Shown: positions 16,843 through 24,679 of the stretch, piece by piece | How the letters are laid out: every line of letters begins with the position of its first letter | Position numbering within the stretch: position 1 is the stretch's first letter | Notes under the pieces: model-generated | Seen by the model: only the letters and a program-made list of their open reading frames with translations | What the model was told of the DNA's origin: nothing | Databases searched by the model: none | From: Actinomycetes bacterium | GTDB taxonomy: Bacteria; Actinomycetota; Acidimicrobiia; Acidimicrobiales; Palsa-688 | Direction of reading: 5' to 3' | Length of the DNA stretch: 42,570 bases | NCBI GenBank assembly: GCA_021808665.1 | Contig: JAKBBA010000031.1 | Span: 1-42,570 of the forward strand | Translations under genes and position numbers: made by a program

Positions 16843-17616
16843 CTACATCCGGGCGATGGAGCTACCGCCGTCCACGGTGATAACCGCTCCGGTCGTGTAA
16901 GACGAAGCAGACGACGCTAGGTACATGGCGGCGCCGACTATCTCCGATGGTTGGCCTGCCCGGCGGAGCGGGAAGTTCGCGGCGTGCCGGTTGAACGAGT
17001 CCATGTCCCAGGCGCGGGCGATGTCGGTGAGGAAAGGGCCAGCCATGATCGTGTTCACGCGAACTTTCGGACCGTAGGCCATGGCGAAACCGGTCGTTAG
17101 GACATCGAGGCCGGCTTTGGCCGCTGCGTAGGGGAGCTCTCTCGGGGTGGGGCGCACAGCAGCGATACTGCTCACATTGATGATGGAGCCGCCGTCTCCT
17201 TCGGCCATGCGGGACCCGGCGAGGGCGCACACACGGAAAGGACCTTTGAGGTTCACCCCGATCGTCTTGTCGAACAACTCCTCGCTGAGCGCGTCGAGGC
17301 TCGGGTAGAGCGGAGAGATACCGGCGTTGTTCACGACGATGTCGAGGCGCCCAAAGTTCTCGTATGCGGCTTCGATCAGGCCCGGGATCTCGTCCCAATG
17401 CCCGACATGGCAGGCATAAGGTACGCAGCGCCTGCCTGTGCGCTCGTGCACCGCGTCGGCGGCTTCGACGCAGGCGTCCATCTTGCGGCTTGAGATGACC
17501 ACGTCGGCTCCGGCGTCAGCGAACGCCTCAACCATCTCGCGACCCAAGCCCCGGGTGCCGCCCGTGACGAGCGCTACCTTACCGGCCAAGACCTGGGTAG
17601 GTGCGTGTTCGCCCAT
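16843..17616 (-). CDS. Short-chain dehydrogenase/reductase (SDR, second)
   Basis: This 257-residue classical SDR has TGGTRGLG (18-25), NNAG (96-99), the serine in INVSSIA (149-150) and Y163-A-A-A-K167, all complete. It ends in ITVDGGSSI, typical of the FabG-like group that acts on 3-hydroxyacyl-CoA or alcohol substrates. The ATG is two bases after the stop of the kinase-like gene, so the two are coupled. In this operon it may oxidise a hydroxyl group of the CoA-activated acid. The cofactor is not certain; S43 and R44 after the second strand suggest NADP. Confidence 0.92.
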   Translation of the reverse strand: MGEHAPTQVLAGKVALVTGGTRGLGREMVEAFADAGADVVISSRKMDACVEAADAVHERTGRRCVPYACHVGHWDEIPGLIEAAYENFGRLDIVVNNAGISPLYPSLDALSEELFDKTIGVNLKGPFRVCALAGSRMAEGDGGSIINVSSIAAVRPTPRELPYAAAKAGLDVLTTGFAMAYGPKVRVNTIMAGPFLTDIARAWDMDSFNRHAANFPLRRAGQPSEIVGAAMYLASSASSYTTGAVITVDGGSSIARM

Positions 17617-17618
17617 GA

Positions 17619-18731
17619 CTAGAAGTTCCTTTCGAGTATGCGGGCGGCCCTCCTGGCCATCGGCTGTACGAAAGCTCCCCGCTCCCCCATCCTAGGGTCC
17701 TTGCTCTCGCCGCGCTGCCACCTGGCGTAGAGCTGCTGGAGCACGACGGCCGTTTTGAAGCAAGCGAACGCCTCGTACCACGAGGCGCCAGACGCGTCGA
17801 GGGCGGTCTGTCGTTGGTACTGCTCGACGACCTCGGCGCGTGTTGGTAGGCCCATGTGCTCAAGGCCCGGTGGTGTGATCGGCCTGTCGTCGGGAGTGTC
17901 GGAGGGGTCCGGCCAGTAGTTGAGGACCGTGCCCAGGTCGATCAGCGGGTCGCCGAGGGTGGCCATGTCCCAGTCGAACACGGCGCTCACCCTGTCCGGA
18001 TCACCGGGGCGGAACTGGCAGTTGTCCAACTTGAAGTCGTTGTGCAGGATCGACACCCGCTGGGGTGCCGGCACGGTCGAGGCGAGACGCACAGCGACCT
18101 CCCCCATCAACTCCCCTCCGCTTGGCGGCGCGACCAGCTCCCAACGCTTCGCCCAGCCCTCGACCTGGCGGGTGACGAAACCGTCCGGGCGGCCGAGATC
18201 CTCCAGGCCGCAGGAGCTCGGGTCGACTAGGTGCAGATCGGCGAGGGCCGCGATCGTCGCTTCCCCGACGCGGCGTGCCGCGTCGGGGAGAGGTGCCATC
18301 GAAGGCGTCAACCTTCCCCACATGACCTCACCGCGCCGGTACTCCATGATCGTGAAGTCGGATCCGACGATGTCTCGGTCGGTGCACAGGTGCAGCGCTC
18401 TCGGAGCCGCCGGGTAGGAGCGCCACAACCGCGACAGGACACGGTACTCGCGTTTCATGTCGTGAGCGCCGGGGGCGATCTTGCCGAACGGCGGCCGGCG
18501 CAGGACGACCGAGTCGCCGCCGAAGCGCAGCAGGTAGGTCAGGTTCGCGGATCCGTTCGGGAACTGCTCGACACTGAAAGGTCCGTCGATCCCCTCTATC
18601 GACTCTCGGAGGTCGTTGTCGCTGCGTAAGTACGACGCCAAGCGGTCCCAGTCGAGGTCCTCGCCGGGCCTGACCGGCGCAAGCTCAGGGGGTTGGGACG
18701 GTGTGGGCTCAGCTACGTCTCGTTCGCTCAC
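17619..18731 (-). CDS. Phosphotransferase (APH fold), ACAD10/11 kinase-domain-like
   Basis: This 370-residue protein has the aminoglycoside-phosphotransferase/choline-kinase fold. The catalytic loop is H230-N-D232-F-K-L-D-N237 and the metal-binding motif is D253-W-D255. The N-terminal lobe reads FVLRRPP-like (SVVLRRPPFGKIAPGAHDMKREYRVL), which is the pattern of the kinase domain of ACAD10/ACAD11. In animals those proteins phosphorylate 4-hydroxyacyl-CoAs and a fused dehydrogenase domain then eliminates phosphate. Here the kinase stands alone, overlaps the CoA-transferase gene by 4 bp (GTGA), and a separate acyl-CoA dehydrogenase lies at 24680. Kinase activity on a hydroxyacyl-CoA is inference; drug resistance is unlikely. 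Confidence 0.88.
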   Translation of the reverse strand: MSERDVAEPTPSQPPELAPVRPGEDLDWDRLASYLRSDNDLRESIEGIDGPFSVEQFPNGSANLTYLLRFGGDSVVLRRPPFGKIAPGAHDMKREYRVLSRLWRSYPAAPRALHLCTDRDIVGSDFTIMEYRRGEVMWGRLTPSMAPLPDAARRVGEATIAALADLHLVDPSSCGLEDLGRPDGFVTRQVEGWAKRWELVAPPSGGELMGEVAVRLASTVPAPQRVSILHNDFKLDNCQFRPGDPDRVSAVFDWDMATLGDPLIDLGTVLNYWPDPSDTPDDRPITPPGLEHMGLPTRAEVVEQYQRQTALDASGASWYEAFACFKTAVVLQQLYARWQRGESKDPRMGERGAFVQPMARRAARILERNF

Positions 18732-19921
18732 AGGCTTTCGCTTCGCGCCGCGGGTGAGCTGAGCGAAGGTGCCGGGCTTTGGGGGACCGCCGGGTAGGCC
18801 GAGAAGCGGATGGGAGCCCCGGGGAACACGGCTGTCTCACCGCCGGGTAGTTCTACCGTGTCGAAGAAGCCGCGGGCGACGAGATGCTCGTCGACGAGGA
18901 CGTCGTCGGGAGAGTTGACGACGGCTATCGGAAGACCCCTGGCTTGGCCTTCGTGGTAGATCGTCTGGGCGTCCTGGATCAAGAAGAAGGCTTCGATCAT
19001 CTGTTGGATGTGCGGGAAGTTCGCCTGACGGTAGGCGACCTGGCTGTACTGCGGATCGGTGAGGTCGGCCGCCAAGCCGTGAGAGCCCATCCATTCCACC
19101 AGGTTCTGCCAGGGCTTGGGATCGGAGAGGATCAACGCGAAGTAGACGTAGCGGCCGTCCCCCGTGGAGAACAAAGCCGGCTGTGTCGGCGTCGGCTGGG
19201 CGTGCCTGCAGGTCTGGCGTTTGACCAGTGCCTTCGGGTAGAACCAGTAAGGGTTCGCCAGCTCGGGGCTGACCGCCACGCAGTCGTGGATCGACACGTC
19301 GATCACCTGCCCCCGGCCAGTCTGGTCCCTCTCCATCAACGCCAGGAACACCGAGATGTGAGCGAAGCTCGCAGCTACGTGGTACGCCTGGTTCTCGGCG
19401 GGCCGTATCGGCGGGATGGTGTGGTCGTCGTAACCGCAACTGTTGAGAAGTCCCCCGGTGGCAAGGGACACGAGGTCCGAGGTCACGTAGCGCGACCACG
19501 GCCCGTCCTGGCCGAACGGCGTGATAGCGCACACGACGAGGCTGGGGTGGCGTGCTGCGATAGCGTCGAGGTCGATTCCCAGTTCGTCCTGACGTGCCCG
19601 CGAAACTGACAGTATCAGAACGTCGGCCTCTTCGAGGAGGCTTTCGAGGACGTCGGATTCGCCCGGCAGCTCCGCCTTCAGGGACTTCTTGGAGGTGTTG
19701 TAGTACCAGAACGCCAGGCTGGAATCCGGGCCTGCGACCCCGTCGGCGAAAGGCCCGACCCTGCGGTTGGGCGAACCTTCCCGTGGTTCCACTTTGGTGA
19801 CCTGCGCCCCGTACTGGGCGAGCAGCTTTCCGGTCAGCTCGCCTGCGGGATCCTCCGCTATCTCCACGACCGAAAGCCCTTGACAGATGGGCGCGCCGAC
19901 CTGGGCTTCGCCAGCAGCCAC
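18728..19921 (-). CDS. CaiB/BaiF CoA-transferase (class III), catalytic Asp present
   Basis: This 397-residue class III CoA-transferase has the N-terminal Rossmann-like domain with AGELTGKLLAQYGAQVTKVEP and YYNTSKKSLKAEL, and the catalytic aspartate D213 in GQVIDVSIHDCV, aligned with the nucleophile of formyl-CoA transferase. It moves CoA from a donor thioester to an acid through interlocked dimers. The GTG start is one base after the stop of the other CaiB-type gene at 19923, and the stop overlaps the kinase gene. Adjacent unequal copies suggest a heterodimer. A short S/P/A-rich C-terminal tail (PQSPAPSLSSPAARSESL) is probably disordered. Confidence 0.92.
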   Translation of the reverse strand: MAAGEAQVGAPICQGLSVVEIAEDPAGELTGKLLAQYGAQVTKVEPREGSPNRRVGPFADGVAGPDSSLAFWYYNTSKKSLKAELPGESDVLESLLEEADVLILSVSRARQDELGIDLDAIAARHPSLVVCAITPFGQDGPWSRYVTSDLVSLATGGLLNSCGYDDHTIPPIRPAENQAYHVAASFAHISVFLALMERDQTGRGQVIDVSIHDCVAVSPELANPYWFYPKALVKRQTCRHAQPTPTQPALFSTGDGRYVYFALILSDPKPWQNLVEWMGSHGLAADLTDPQYSQVAYRQANFPHIQQMIEAFFLIQDAQTIYHEGQARGLPIAVVNSPDDVLVDEHLVARGFFDTVELPGGETAVFPGAPIRFSAYPAVPQSPAPSLSSPAARSESL

Positions 19922-19922
19922 G

Positions 19923-21248
19923 TCAGATCACCCCCTGCTCGGCCAGTTCGACCCGCTCGGCCTCGTCGACGCCGAGCAGCTCGCCGAAGACGTAGTCGTT
20001 GTCCTCCCCGACCAAAGGAGCGGACCTCCAGTGGTCCGGTCCCTCCCCCGACATCGACGCCGGAAAGCCTTCGAAGCGGGCAGGTCCGATGACAGGGTGG
20101 TCCATCTCGAAGAACGTACCTCTCCAAGCCAGTTGCGGGTCGAACTCGTTGAGATCCTGGGGGTTCTGCACGGCGCCCGCACGGACCCCGTGGGATTGAA
20201 GCAGGTGCATCACCTCGTGGGAGTCCTTGTCAGCGGTCCAAGCGGAGATGTGGCCGTCCAGCAGGTCCTGGTGCTTGAACCTGGACTCCTGGGTTGCAAA
20301 GCGCTCATCGCCGGCCCATTCGGGCGAGCCGACAGCTTCCACCAGGCGGGACCATTCGCCGTCGTCGAGCACGGCGACGGCCACCCAACGATCCTCCCCG
20401 GCGCAAGGGTACACGCCGTGCGGAGCCGCGTGGGGGTGCTCCAGGCGGTTCCCGGTCGGGTAGTCAGGGCGCTGGGACGTGTGGGAGTTGACCGTCACGT
20501 CGAGCAGTATCGGGCCTAGCAGCGTCACCCCCACCTCCACCGCGGCGACGTCGATCTCCGTTCCGACCCCGGTGCGGCGCCTGTTCCAGATCGCCATCAA
20601 AAGGGCAGCCGAGTTGTAGTAGGCGGCCATGTTGTCCATGTAGGACAGGCCCCAACCAGACGGTTCCCGGCCCGGTAGGCCGGCCACGTAGGACAGGCCG
20701 CTCGCCGCCTGCACTATCGGCCCGTAACTGCGGTAGTGCTGGTGAGGCCCGCTGTGGCCGTAGCCGCTCATCCGAGCATAAATGACGTCGGGTACAAGCT
20801 CTCGGAAGCGGTCGTAGGTGAACCCCCACTTCTCCATGACGCCCGGCGCGAAATTCTCCGTCACCACCGAGCTCACTGCCACCAGGCGTTCGGCGAGCTC
20901 CCGGCCGCGCTCGGTCCGCAAGTTGATAGTAACGCCGAGCTTGTTTCGGCTGTAATTGTTGAAAAGCCCGCCGCGGTTGGGGTCGGCATTGGCGTCCTGC
21001 TGGCCGTAGTTACGTACCTCACCCTTGTAGAGCGGAAGCCGTCTCGGCATGTCGACCCGGGTACGATCCTCGATCTTTATGACCTCCGCCCCGAAATCCG
21101 CGAGGAGGCGGGTAGCTACGGACCCGACCCCCATCCAGCAGAAGTCGGCCACGCGCAGTCCGGCCAGGGGTCCCCGGCGCTGGCGTGGAGCTCGTTCACC
21201 GGTGCCGTAGAAAGGGAAAGACCCGGGCTCGCCTCTGATTGCTGTCAT
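19923..21248 (-). CDS. CaiB/BaiF CoA-transferase family protein, catalytic Asp replaced by Glu
   Basis: This protein has 441 residues with the ATG at 21248. A longer in-frame reading to 21527 exists but enters the neighbouring SDR gene and has no family similarity, so it is rejected. The fold is clear from GLRVADFCWMGVGSVATRLLADFG and NNYSRNKLGVTINL. At the nucleophile position the sequence is EIDVAAVEVG, with E238 where the active partner has aspartate. This resembles BbsE/BbsF-type pairs, where one subunit lacks the nucleophile. It is the first gene of a five-gene minus-strand operon, behind a TATAAT box (21354-21359). Confidence 0.9.
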   Translation of the reverse strand: MTAIRGEPGSFPFYGTGERAPRQRRGPLAGLRVADFCWMGVGSVATRLLADFGAEVIKIEDRTRVDMPRRLPLYKGEVRNYGQQDANADPNRGGLFNNYSRNKLGVTINLRTERGRELAERLVAVSSVVTENFAPGVMEKWGFTYDRFRELVPDVIYARMSGYGHSGPHQHYRSYGPIVQAASGLSYVAGLPGREPSGWGLSYMDNMAAYYNSAALLMAIWNRRRTGVGTEIDVAAVEVGVTLLGPILLDVTVNSHTSQRPDYPTGNRLEHPHAAPHGVYPCAGEDRWVAVAVLDDGEWSRLVEAVGSPEWAGDERFATQESRFKHQDLLDGHISAWTADKDSHEVMHLLQSHGVRAGAVQNPQDLNEFDPQLAWRGTFFEMDHPVIGPARFEGFPASMSGEGPDHWRSAPLVGEDNDYVFGELLGVDEAERVELAEQGVI

Positions 21249-21351
21249 GGCGTGGCTCTCGTCGCCCTGGATGGCATGCGATAATCCCCTCTGCGTCGTC
21301 TCGATCGTCAGCGCTGGTACCGGTCGACCGCCCGCCACCAGCGCTAACGAA

Positions 21352-21363
21352 TCATTATAAGAG
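21352..21363 (-). promoter_or_regulatory. Promoter region of the CoA-transferase operon (TATAAT)
   Basis: CTCTTATAATGA on the minus strand has a perfect -10 hexamer at 21354-21359, about 105 bases before the first CaiB start. It lies in the 167-bp gap after the SDR gene at 21416. The -35 region is poor (CTGGCT at 21378-21383). The same 12-mer occurs at 7222-7233 upstream of the first P450, and CCAAGA lies a few bases upstream in both places. Confidence 0.45.
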
Positions 21364-21415
21364 TATCTTGGCCTTCGAGCCAGCCGGCGTCTGCGGGGAT
21401 GGTTGGGTCGGAGTA

Positions 21416-22189
21416 TCAGTAGACGGTGTAGCCGCCGTCTACGACCATCGCGTCCCCCGTGTGGAACGGGATCGAAGGGTCGCACAGGAACGCGCCGATA
21501 GCCTCGAAGTCTGCTGGGGTCGCCCACCTGCGCAGGGGGGTGCGGTTAGTGGTGTTTAACAGGAACTTTTCGTGCTGGCGGGCCTTTTCGGTCATCTCCG
21601 TCTCGGTCCACCCGGGTATCAGCGAGTTGCAGCGGATCCCGAAGCGGGCCAACTCGACGGCCAGGCTTCTCATCATCGCCAGCACGGCGGTCTTGCTCGC
21701 GGCGTAGTGCTGTTGGCCGGGGGCTCCGTGAATCGACGAGGTCGAAGAAACCGCCACCAGGGCCCCGCCTTCGCCCCTGTCAACCAGGACCCGCGTGGCT
21801 TCCCGTAAGGTAAGGAAAGCCCCCTGCAGGTTGGTCCTCATGACCCGGTTCCAGTCGTCCAGGGTCATGTCGACGAAGGGTGTCCTAGCAGCGGTTCCCG
21901 CGTTGGCGACAAGGCCGTCGAGCCGGCCGAAGCGCGAGAGGGTGGAGCCCATGGCCGCTGCGACGGACTCCTCATCGCCGACGTCACAGGCGAACGGCTC
22001 CGCCTGAGCCCCGAGGGCTCGCAGGGCTTCTACGGCAACAGCGTTGCGGTCCTCGCGTCTCGACCAAACAGCTACCGCTCCGCCGGCACGGGCTACACCT
22101 CGGGCTATGCCGAGGCCGATGCCACTGTTCGCGCCGGTGACGACGAACACCTTCCCGGAGAGGTCTATCACGGGCGCCAGGGCGGTCAT
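21416..22189 (-). CDS. Short-chain dehydrogenase/reductase (SDR, third)
   Basis: This 257-residue classical SDR has TGANSGIG (18-25), NAG (96-98), a catalytic serine near 149 (AVSSTSS) and Y162-A-A-S-K166. The C-terminus, DAMVVDGGYTVY, is typical of FabG-like enzymes. It starts six bases after the stop of the PPDK-like gene, so the two form one transcription unit that reads toward the CoA-transferase operon. S43-R44-R45 after the second strand suggests NADP. The substrate is unknown. Confidence 0.92.
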   Translation of the reverse strand: MTALAPVIDLSGKVFVVTGANSGIGLGIARGVARAGGAVAVWSRREDRNAVAVEALRALGAQAEPFACDVGDEESVAAAMGSTLSRFGRLDGLVANAGTAARTPFVDMTLDDWNRVMRTNLQGAFLTLREATRVLVDRGEGGALVAVSSTSSIHGAPGQQHYAASKTAVLAMMRSLAVELARFGIRCNSLIPGWTETEMTEKARQHEKFLLNTTNRTPLRRWATPADFEAIGAFLCDPSIPFHTGDAMVVDGGYTVY

Positions 22190-22195
22190 GGTAAC

Positions 22196-24562
22196 TCAGA
22201 AGCTCCCTTCCGCCGAGCGGTCTATGCCGAGGATCAATATGAGATCTTCGTGGAGCTCCATCCAAACGTCGTGGTAGGAGCGCTTCATGACGCCCGTGAA
22301 GGCCTCGGTTGCGCCCGAGGTCAGCCGGGCTAGAGCGTCGTCGAGGCGGCCCAGATAAAGGGCGAGGCGTGCAACGGCTGCTCCCATGTCGGAGATGACC
22401 TCCGCCGCAGCGCTGTGGTGAGAGGCAAGCTCAACTATCCGGGCTTGGTCGTAGCCGGGGTCGCTGTGATCATTGGGCACGCCGTCGCGTAGCTGCCAGG
22501 ACACGCAAAGCTCTTTGAGCCCGACGTTCAAGACCAAGAACTTCTCGTAAGCAGTCCTGACCCCTTCGAGCGCGTCGAGCCCTGGCCTGCCCGGTCCGGC
22601 AAGCCACGTGGCGTGAGCTTCGCGTCCGGCAGGGGTCACCTGCCAGAAGTCCCTCGCCTGGTGGTAGCGGGTCAGCCCGTCACTCTCGAAGCGCCTGAGC
22701 TCGTCGAGCGACCAGTCGAGGTCGGCGCCGGTCATCTCGGCTATGAGCGCAGCCGGGGCGAAGCCTTTGATCCGAAGGGCGTGCAGCAGGGTGAGCGGAT
22801 CGCAGCTCTCCCCGAGCCTTCCCTCCCTCACCCCGATCGTTCCCTCCCCGGAATCAGGTTCAAGGGCTTCAACCCGCGACGGCGGCTCGCCGGATGTTAG
22901 TGGCTGCTCGGGGAACACCTCGGAGGGATCCACCCGACCAAGCTGTATCAGAGCCTGAGCTACCGACAGGCGGGCGACGGGAAGACGGAACGGGGAGCAG
23001 CTCACGTAATCGAGTCCGCAGGCGACTAGGAAGCGTGCCGACGCCGGATCGCCCGCCTGCTCCCCGCATGCGCCGATAGGCAGCGTCGGGCAGGTAGCGC
23101 GAGCCGTTGTGACCGCGTGGCTAATAAGGAACCCGACCCCGGCCCGGTCCAGGACCTCGAACGGGTTGTCGGTGAGGAGGCTTTGGCGTATGTAGCTGGG
23201 GATTAGCTCAGCTTCGACGTCGTCGCGGCTGAACGCGAAAGTCAGCTGGGTCAGGTCGTTGGTCCCGAAGGAGAAGAAGTCGGCTACGCCGGCCATCTCC
23301 GATGCGAGTATGGCGGCCCTCGGTGTCTCGATCATGGTCCCGACGCTCACAGACTCCAAGTCCGGTCCTGTCGCCCCCGACTCGAGCTCGGCTTCCTCGA
23401 CCCACTTTCTCGCCAGGAGCAACTCGGCAGCGTCGACTACCAGTGGGATCATCACCTCGACGTGCGGCGATCTGCCGCGGGCTCTCAACGCGGACACGGC
23501 TTTGCTGATAGCCCGGACCTGCATCGGGTACAGGCCTGGCTTGACGGTACCAAGGCGTACGCCTCTAGTCCCGATCATCGGGTTGGTCTCTGTCAGGCGG
23601 CGGACCGCTGCGAGCTCGCGTGCCGCTTCCTCGTCCAGCCTATGGGTAGCTTCGGCGACGATGAGAGGTTCGAGTGGCGGGAGAAACTCGTGAAGGGGCG
23701 GGTCGAGGAGCCGCACGGTCACCGGAAGCCCGTCCATCGCTTCGAACAGCGCCTCGAAGTCCTTCTGCTGGACCTCCTCCAAAGCGTCCAGAGCCAGCGC
23801 GTCGACCTGCTCGTCGTCGCTCAATATCAGCCTGCGGACGAGCGGGAGACGGTCCTCGGCGAGGAACATGTGCTCCGTGCGACAGAGTCCTATGCCGTCT
23901 GCTCCGAGGGTTCGGGCGTGGCGGGCGGACTCGGCGTCGTCGGCGTTGGCTCGCACCCCGAAGCGTCCGGCTCTCAGCTGGTCGGCCCAGCCGAGGATCG
24001 TGTCGAGCTCCGGTGGGGCAGTCTCTGTAGTAACGTCCGCCCGCCCCCGGTACACCTCGCCGGTGTGTCCGTCGATAGAGATGGTCTCTCCAGCGCTGAT
24101 GAAATGGCCTGAGATCGTAAAACCGTTACCGCTGACCTGCAGGTCCTTGGCCCCCACGACGGCTGGTATGCCCCAGCCCCGGGCCACGACGGCGGCGTGA
24201 CTCGCCAAGCCGCCGCGTGCCGTGAGGATACCGGCCGCCGCCTGCATGCCCAAGACGTCCTCGGGGCCGGTCTCAATTCTGACGAGAATGACCTTCTCCG
24301 AGCGCTCAGCGGCATGTATGGCCTCGTCGGCGGACAGGACCACGCGTCCGGAGGCGGCGCCGGGAGAAGCGGGAACTCCTATGCCGATAGGCTCCAGGCC
24401 GCTCGAGACGTCGAAATGGGGGTGAAGGAAGTGGGCTACGTCAGCCGGCTCGGCTTGCGCTACGGCGTCGGCTGGTCCGAAGCCCGGCTCGGAGCTGACG
24501 GCTCTGCGCACAAGCTCCGCCAAGCGTTGCTCCGGTGACCGAGAGTCGACGTTTGGTGGCAT
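22196..24562 (-). CDS. PPDK-like phosphotransferase lacking the ATP-grasp half, with C-terminal extension
   Basis: This protein has 788 residues; the ATG at 24562 is backed by GGGGAGGAAAGG. Residues about 60-175 are the swivelling phosphohistidine domain (LTARGGLASHAAVVARG, H122). Residues 195-545 are the PEP/pyruvate TIM barrel, with GADGIGLCRTEHMF, GTRGVRLG, IETPRAA, FGTNDLTQL and the catalytic cysteine C499 in GACGE. These match the middle and C-terminal thirds of pyruvate phosphate dikinase (PPDK). The N-terminal ATP-grasp domain is absent, and upstream DNA is a divergent promoter, so it is not a frameshift. The last 200 or so residues look like a winged helix (590-650) plus a helical domain, not part of PPDK. 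The phosphoryl acceptor or donor is unknown. Confidence 0.88.
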   Translation of the reverse strand: MPPNVDSRSPEQRLAELVRRAVSSEPGFGPADAVAQAEPADVAHFLHPHFDVSSGLEPIGIGVPASPGAASGRVVLSADEAIHAAERSEKVILVRIETGPEDVLGMQAAAGILTARGGLASHAAVVARGWGIPAVVGAKDLQVSGNGFTISGHFISAGETISIDGHTGEVYRGRADVTTETAPPELDTILGWADQLRAGRFGVRANADDAESARHARTLGADGIGLCRTEHMFLAEDRLPLVRRLILSDDEQVDALALDALEEVQQKDFEALFEAMDGLPVTVRLLDPPLHEFLPPLEPLIVAEATHRLDEEAARELAAVRRLTETNPMIGTRGVRLGTVKPGLYPMQVRAISKAVSALRARGRSPHVEVMIPLVVDAAELLLARKWVEEAELESGATGPDLESVSVGTMIETPRAAILASEMAGVADFFSFGTNDLTQLTFAFSRDDVEAELIPSYIRQSLLTDNPFEVLDRAGVGFLISHAVTTARATCPTLPIGACGEQAGDPASARFLVACGLDYVSCSPFRLPVARLSVAQALIQLGRVDPSEVFPEQPLTSGEPPSRVEALEPDSGEGTIGVREGRLGESCDPLTLLHALRIKGFAPAALIAEMTGADLDWSLDELRRFESDGLTRYHQARDFWQVTPAGREAHATWLAGPGRPGLDALEGVRTAYEKFLVLNVGLKELCVSWQLRDGVPNDHSDPGYDQARIVELASHHSAAAEVISDMGAAVARLALYLGRLDDALARLTSGATEAFTGVMKRSYHDVWMELHEDLILILGIDRSAEGSF

Positions 24563-24633
24563 GGTACGAACCTTTCCTCCCCTGCGCGCAGACAAAAAGG
24601 GTGGCTGCCTGCGCTTTGGTAAATCCTGCAGAG

Positions 24634-24649
24634 CGATACTAACGTATCG
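24634..24649. promoter_or_regulatory. Candidate operator in divergent PPDK-like / acyl-CoA dehydrogenase promoter
   Basis: CGATAC-TAAC-GTATCG is a perfect 6-bp inverted repeat with a 4-bp spacer, in the 117-bp gap between the PPDK-like gene (minus, 24562) and the acyl-CoA dehydrogenase gene (plus, 24680). The geometry (short arms, 4-bp spacer) equals that of the palindrome at 1801-1818, though the sequence differs. It is likely a site for a TetR-type regulator controlling both directions. Confidence 0.5.
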
Positions 24650-24679
24650 ATCAATTAGCGGGCGAGCGACGGGGGTCGT

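Noticed and set aside
17619..18731. Aminoglycoside resistance kinase
   Set aside because: The fold is shared, but the N-terminal lobe matches ACAD10/11-type kinases and the gene overlaps a CoA-transferase gene.
21249..21527. Longer N-terminus for the first CaiB-type protein
   Set aside because: The extra 93 residues overlap the SDR gene and the promoter with TATAAT; the family fold begins just after the ATG at 21248.
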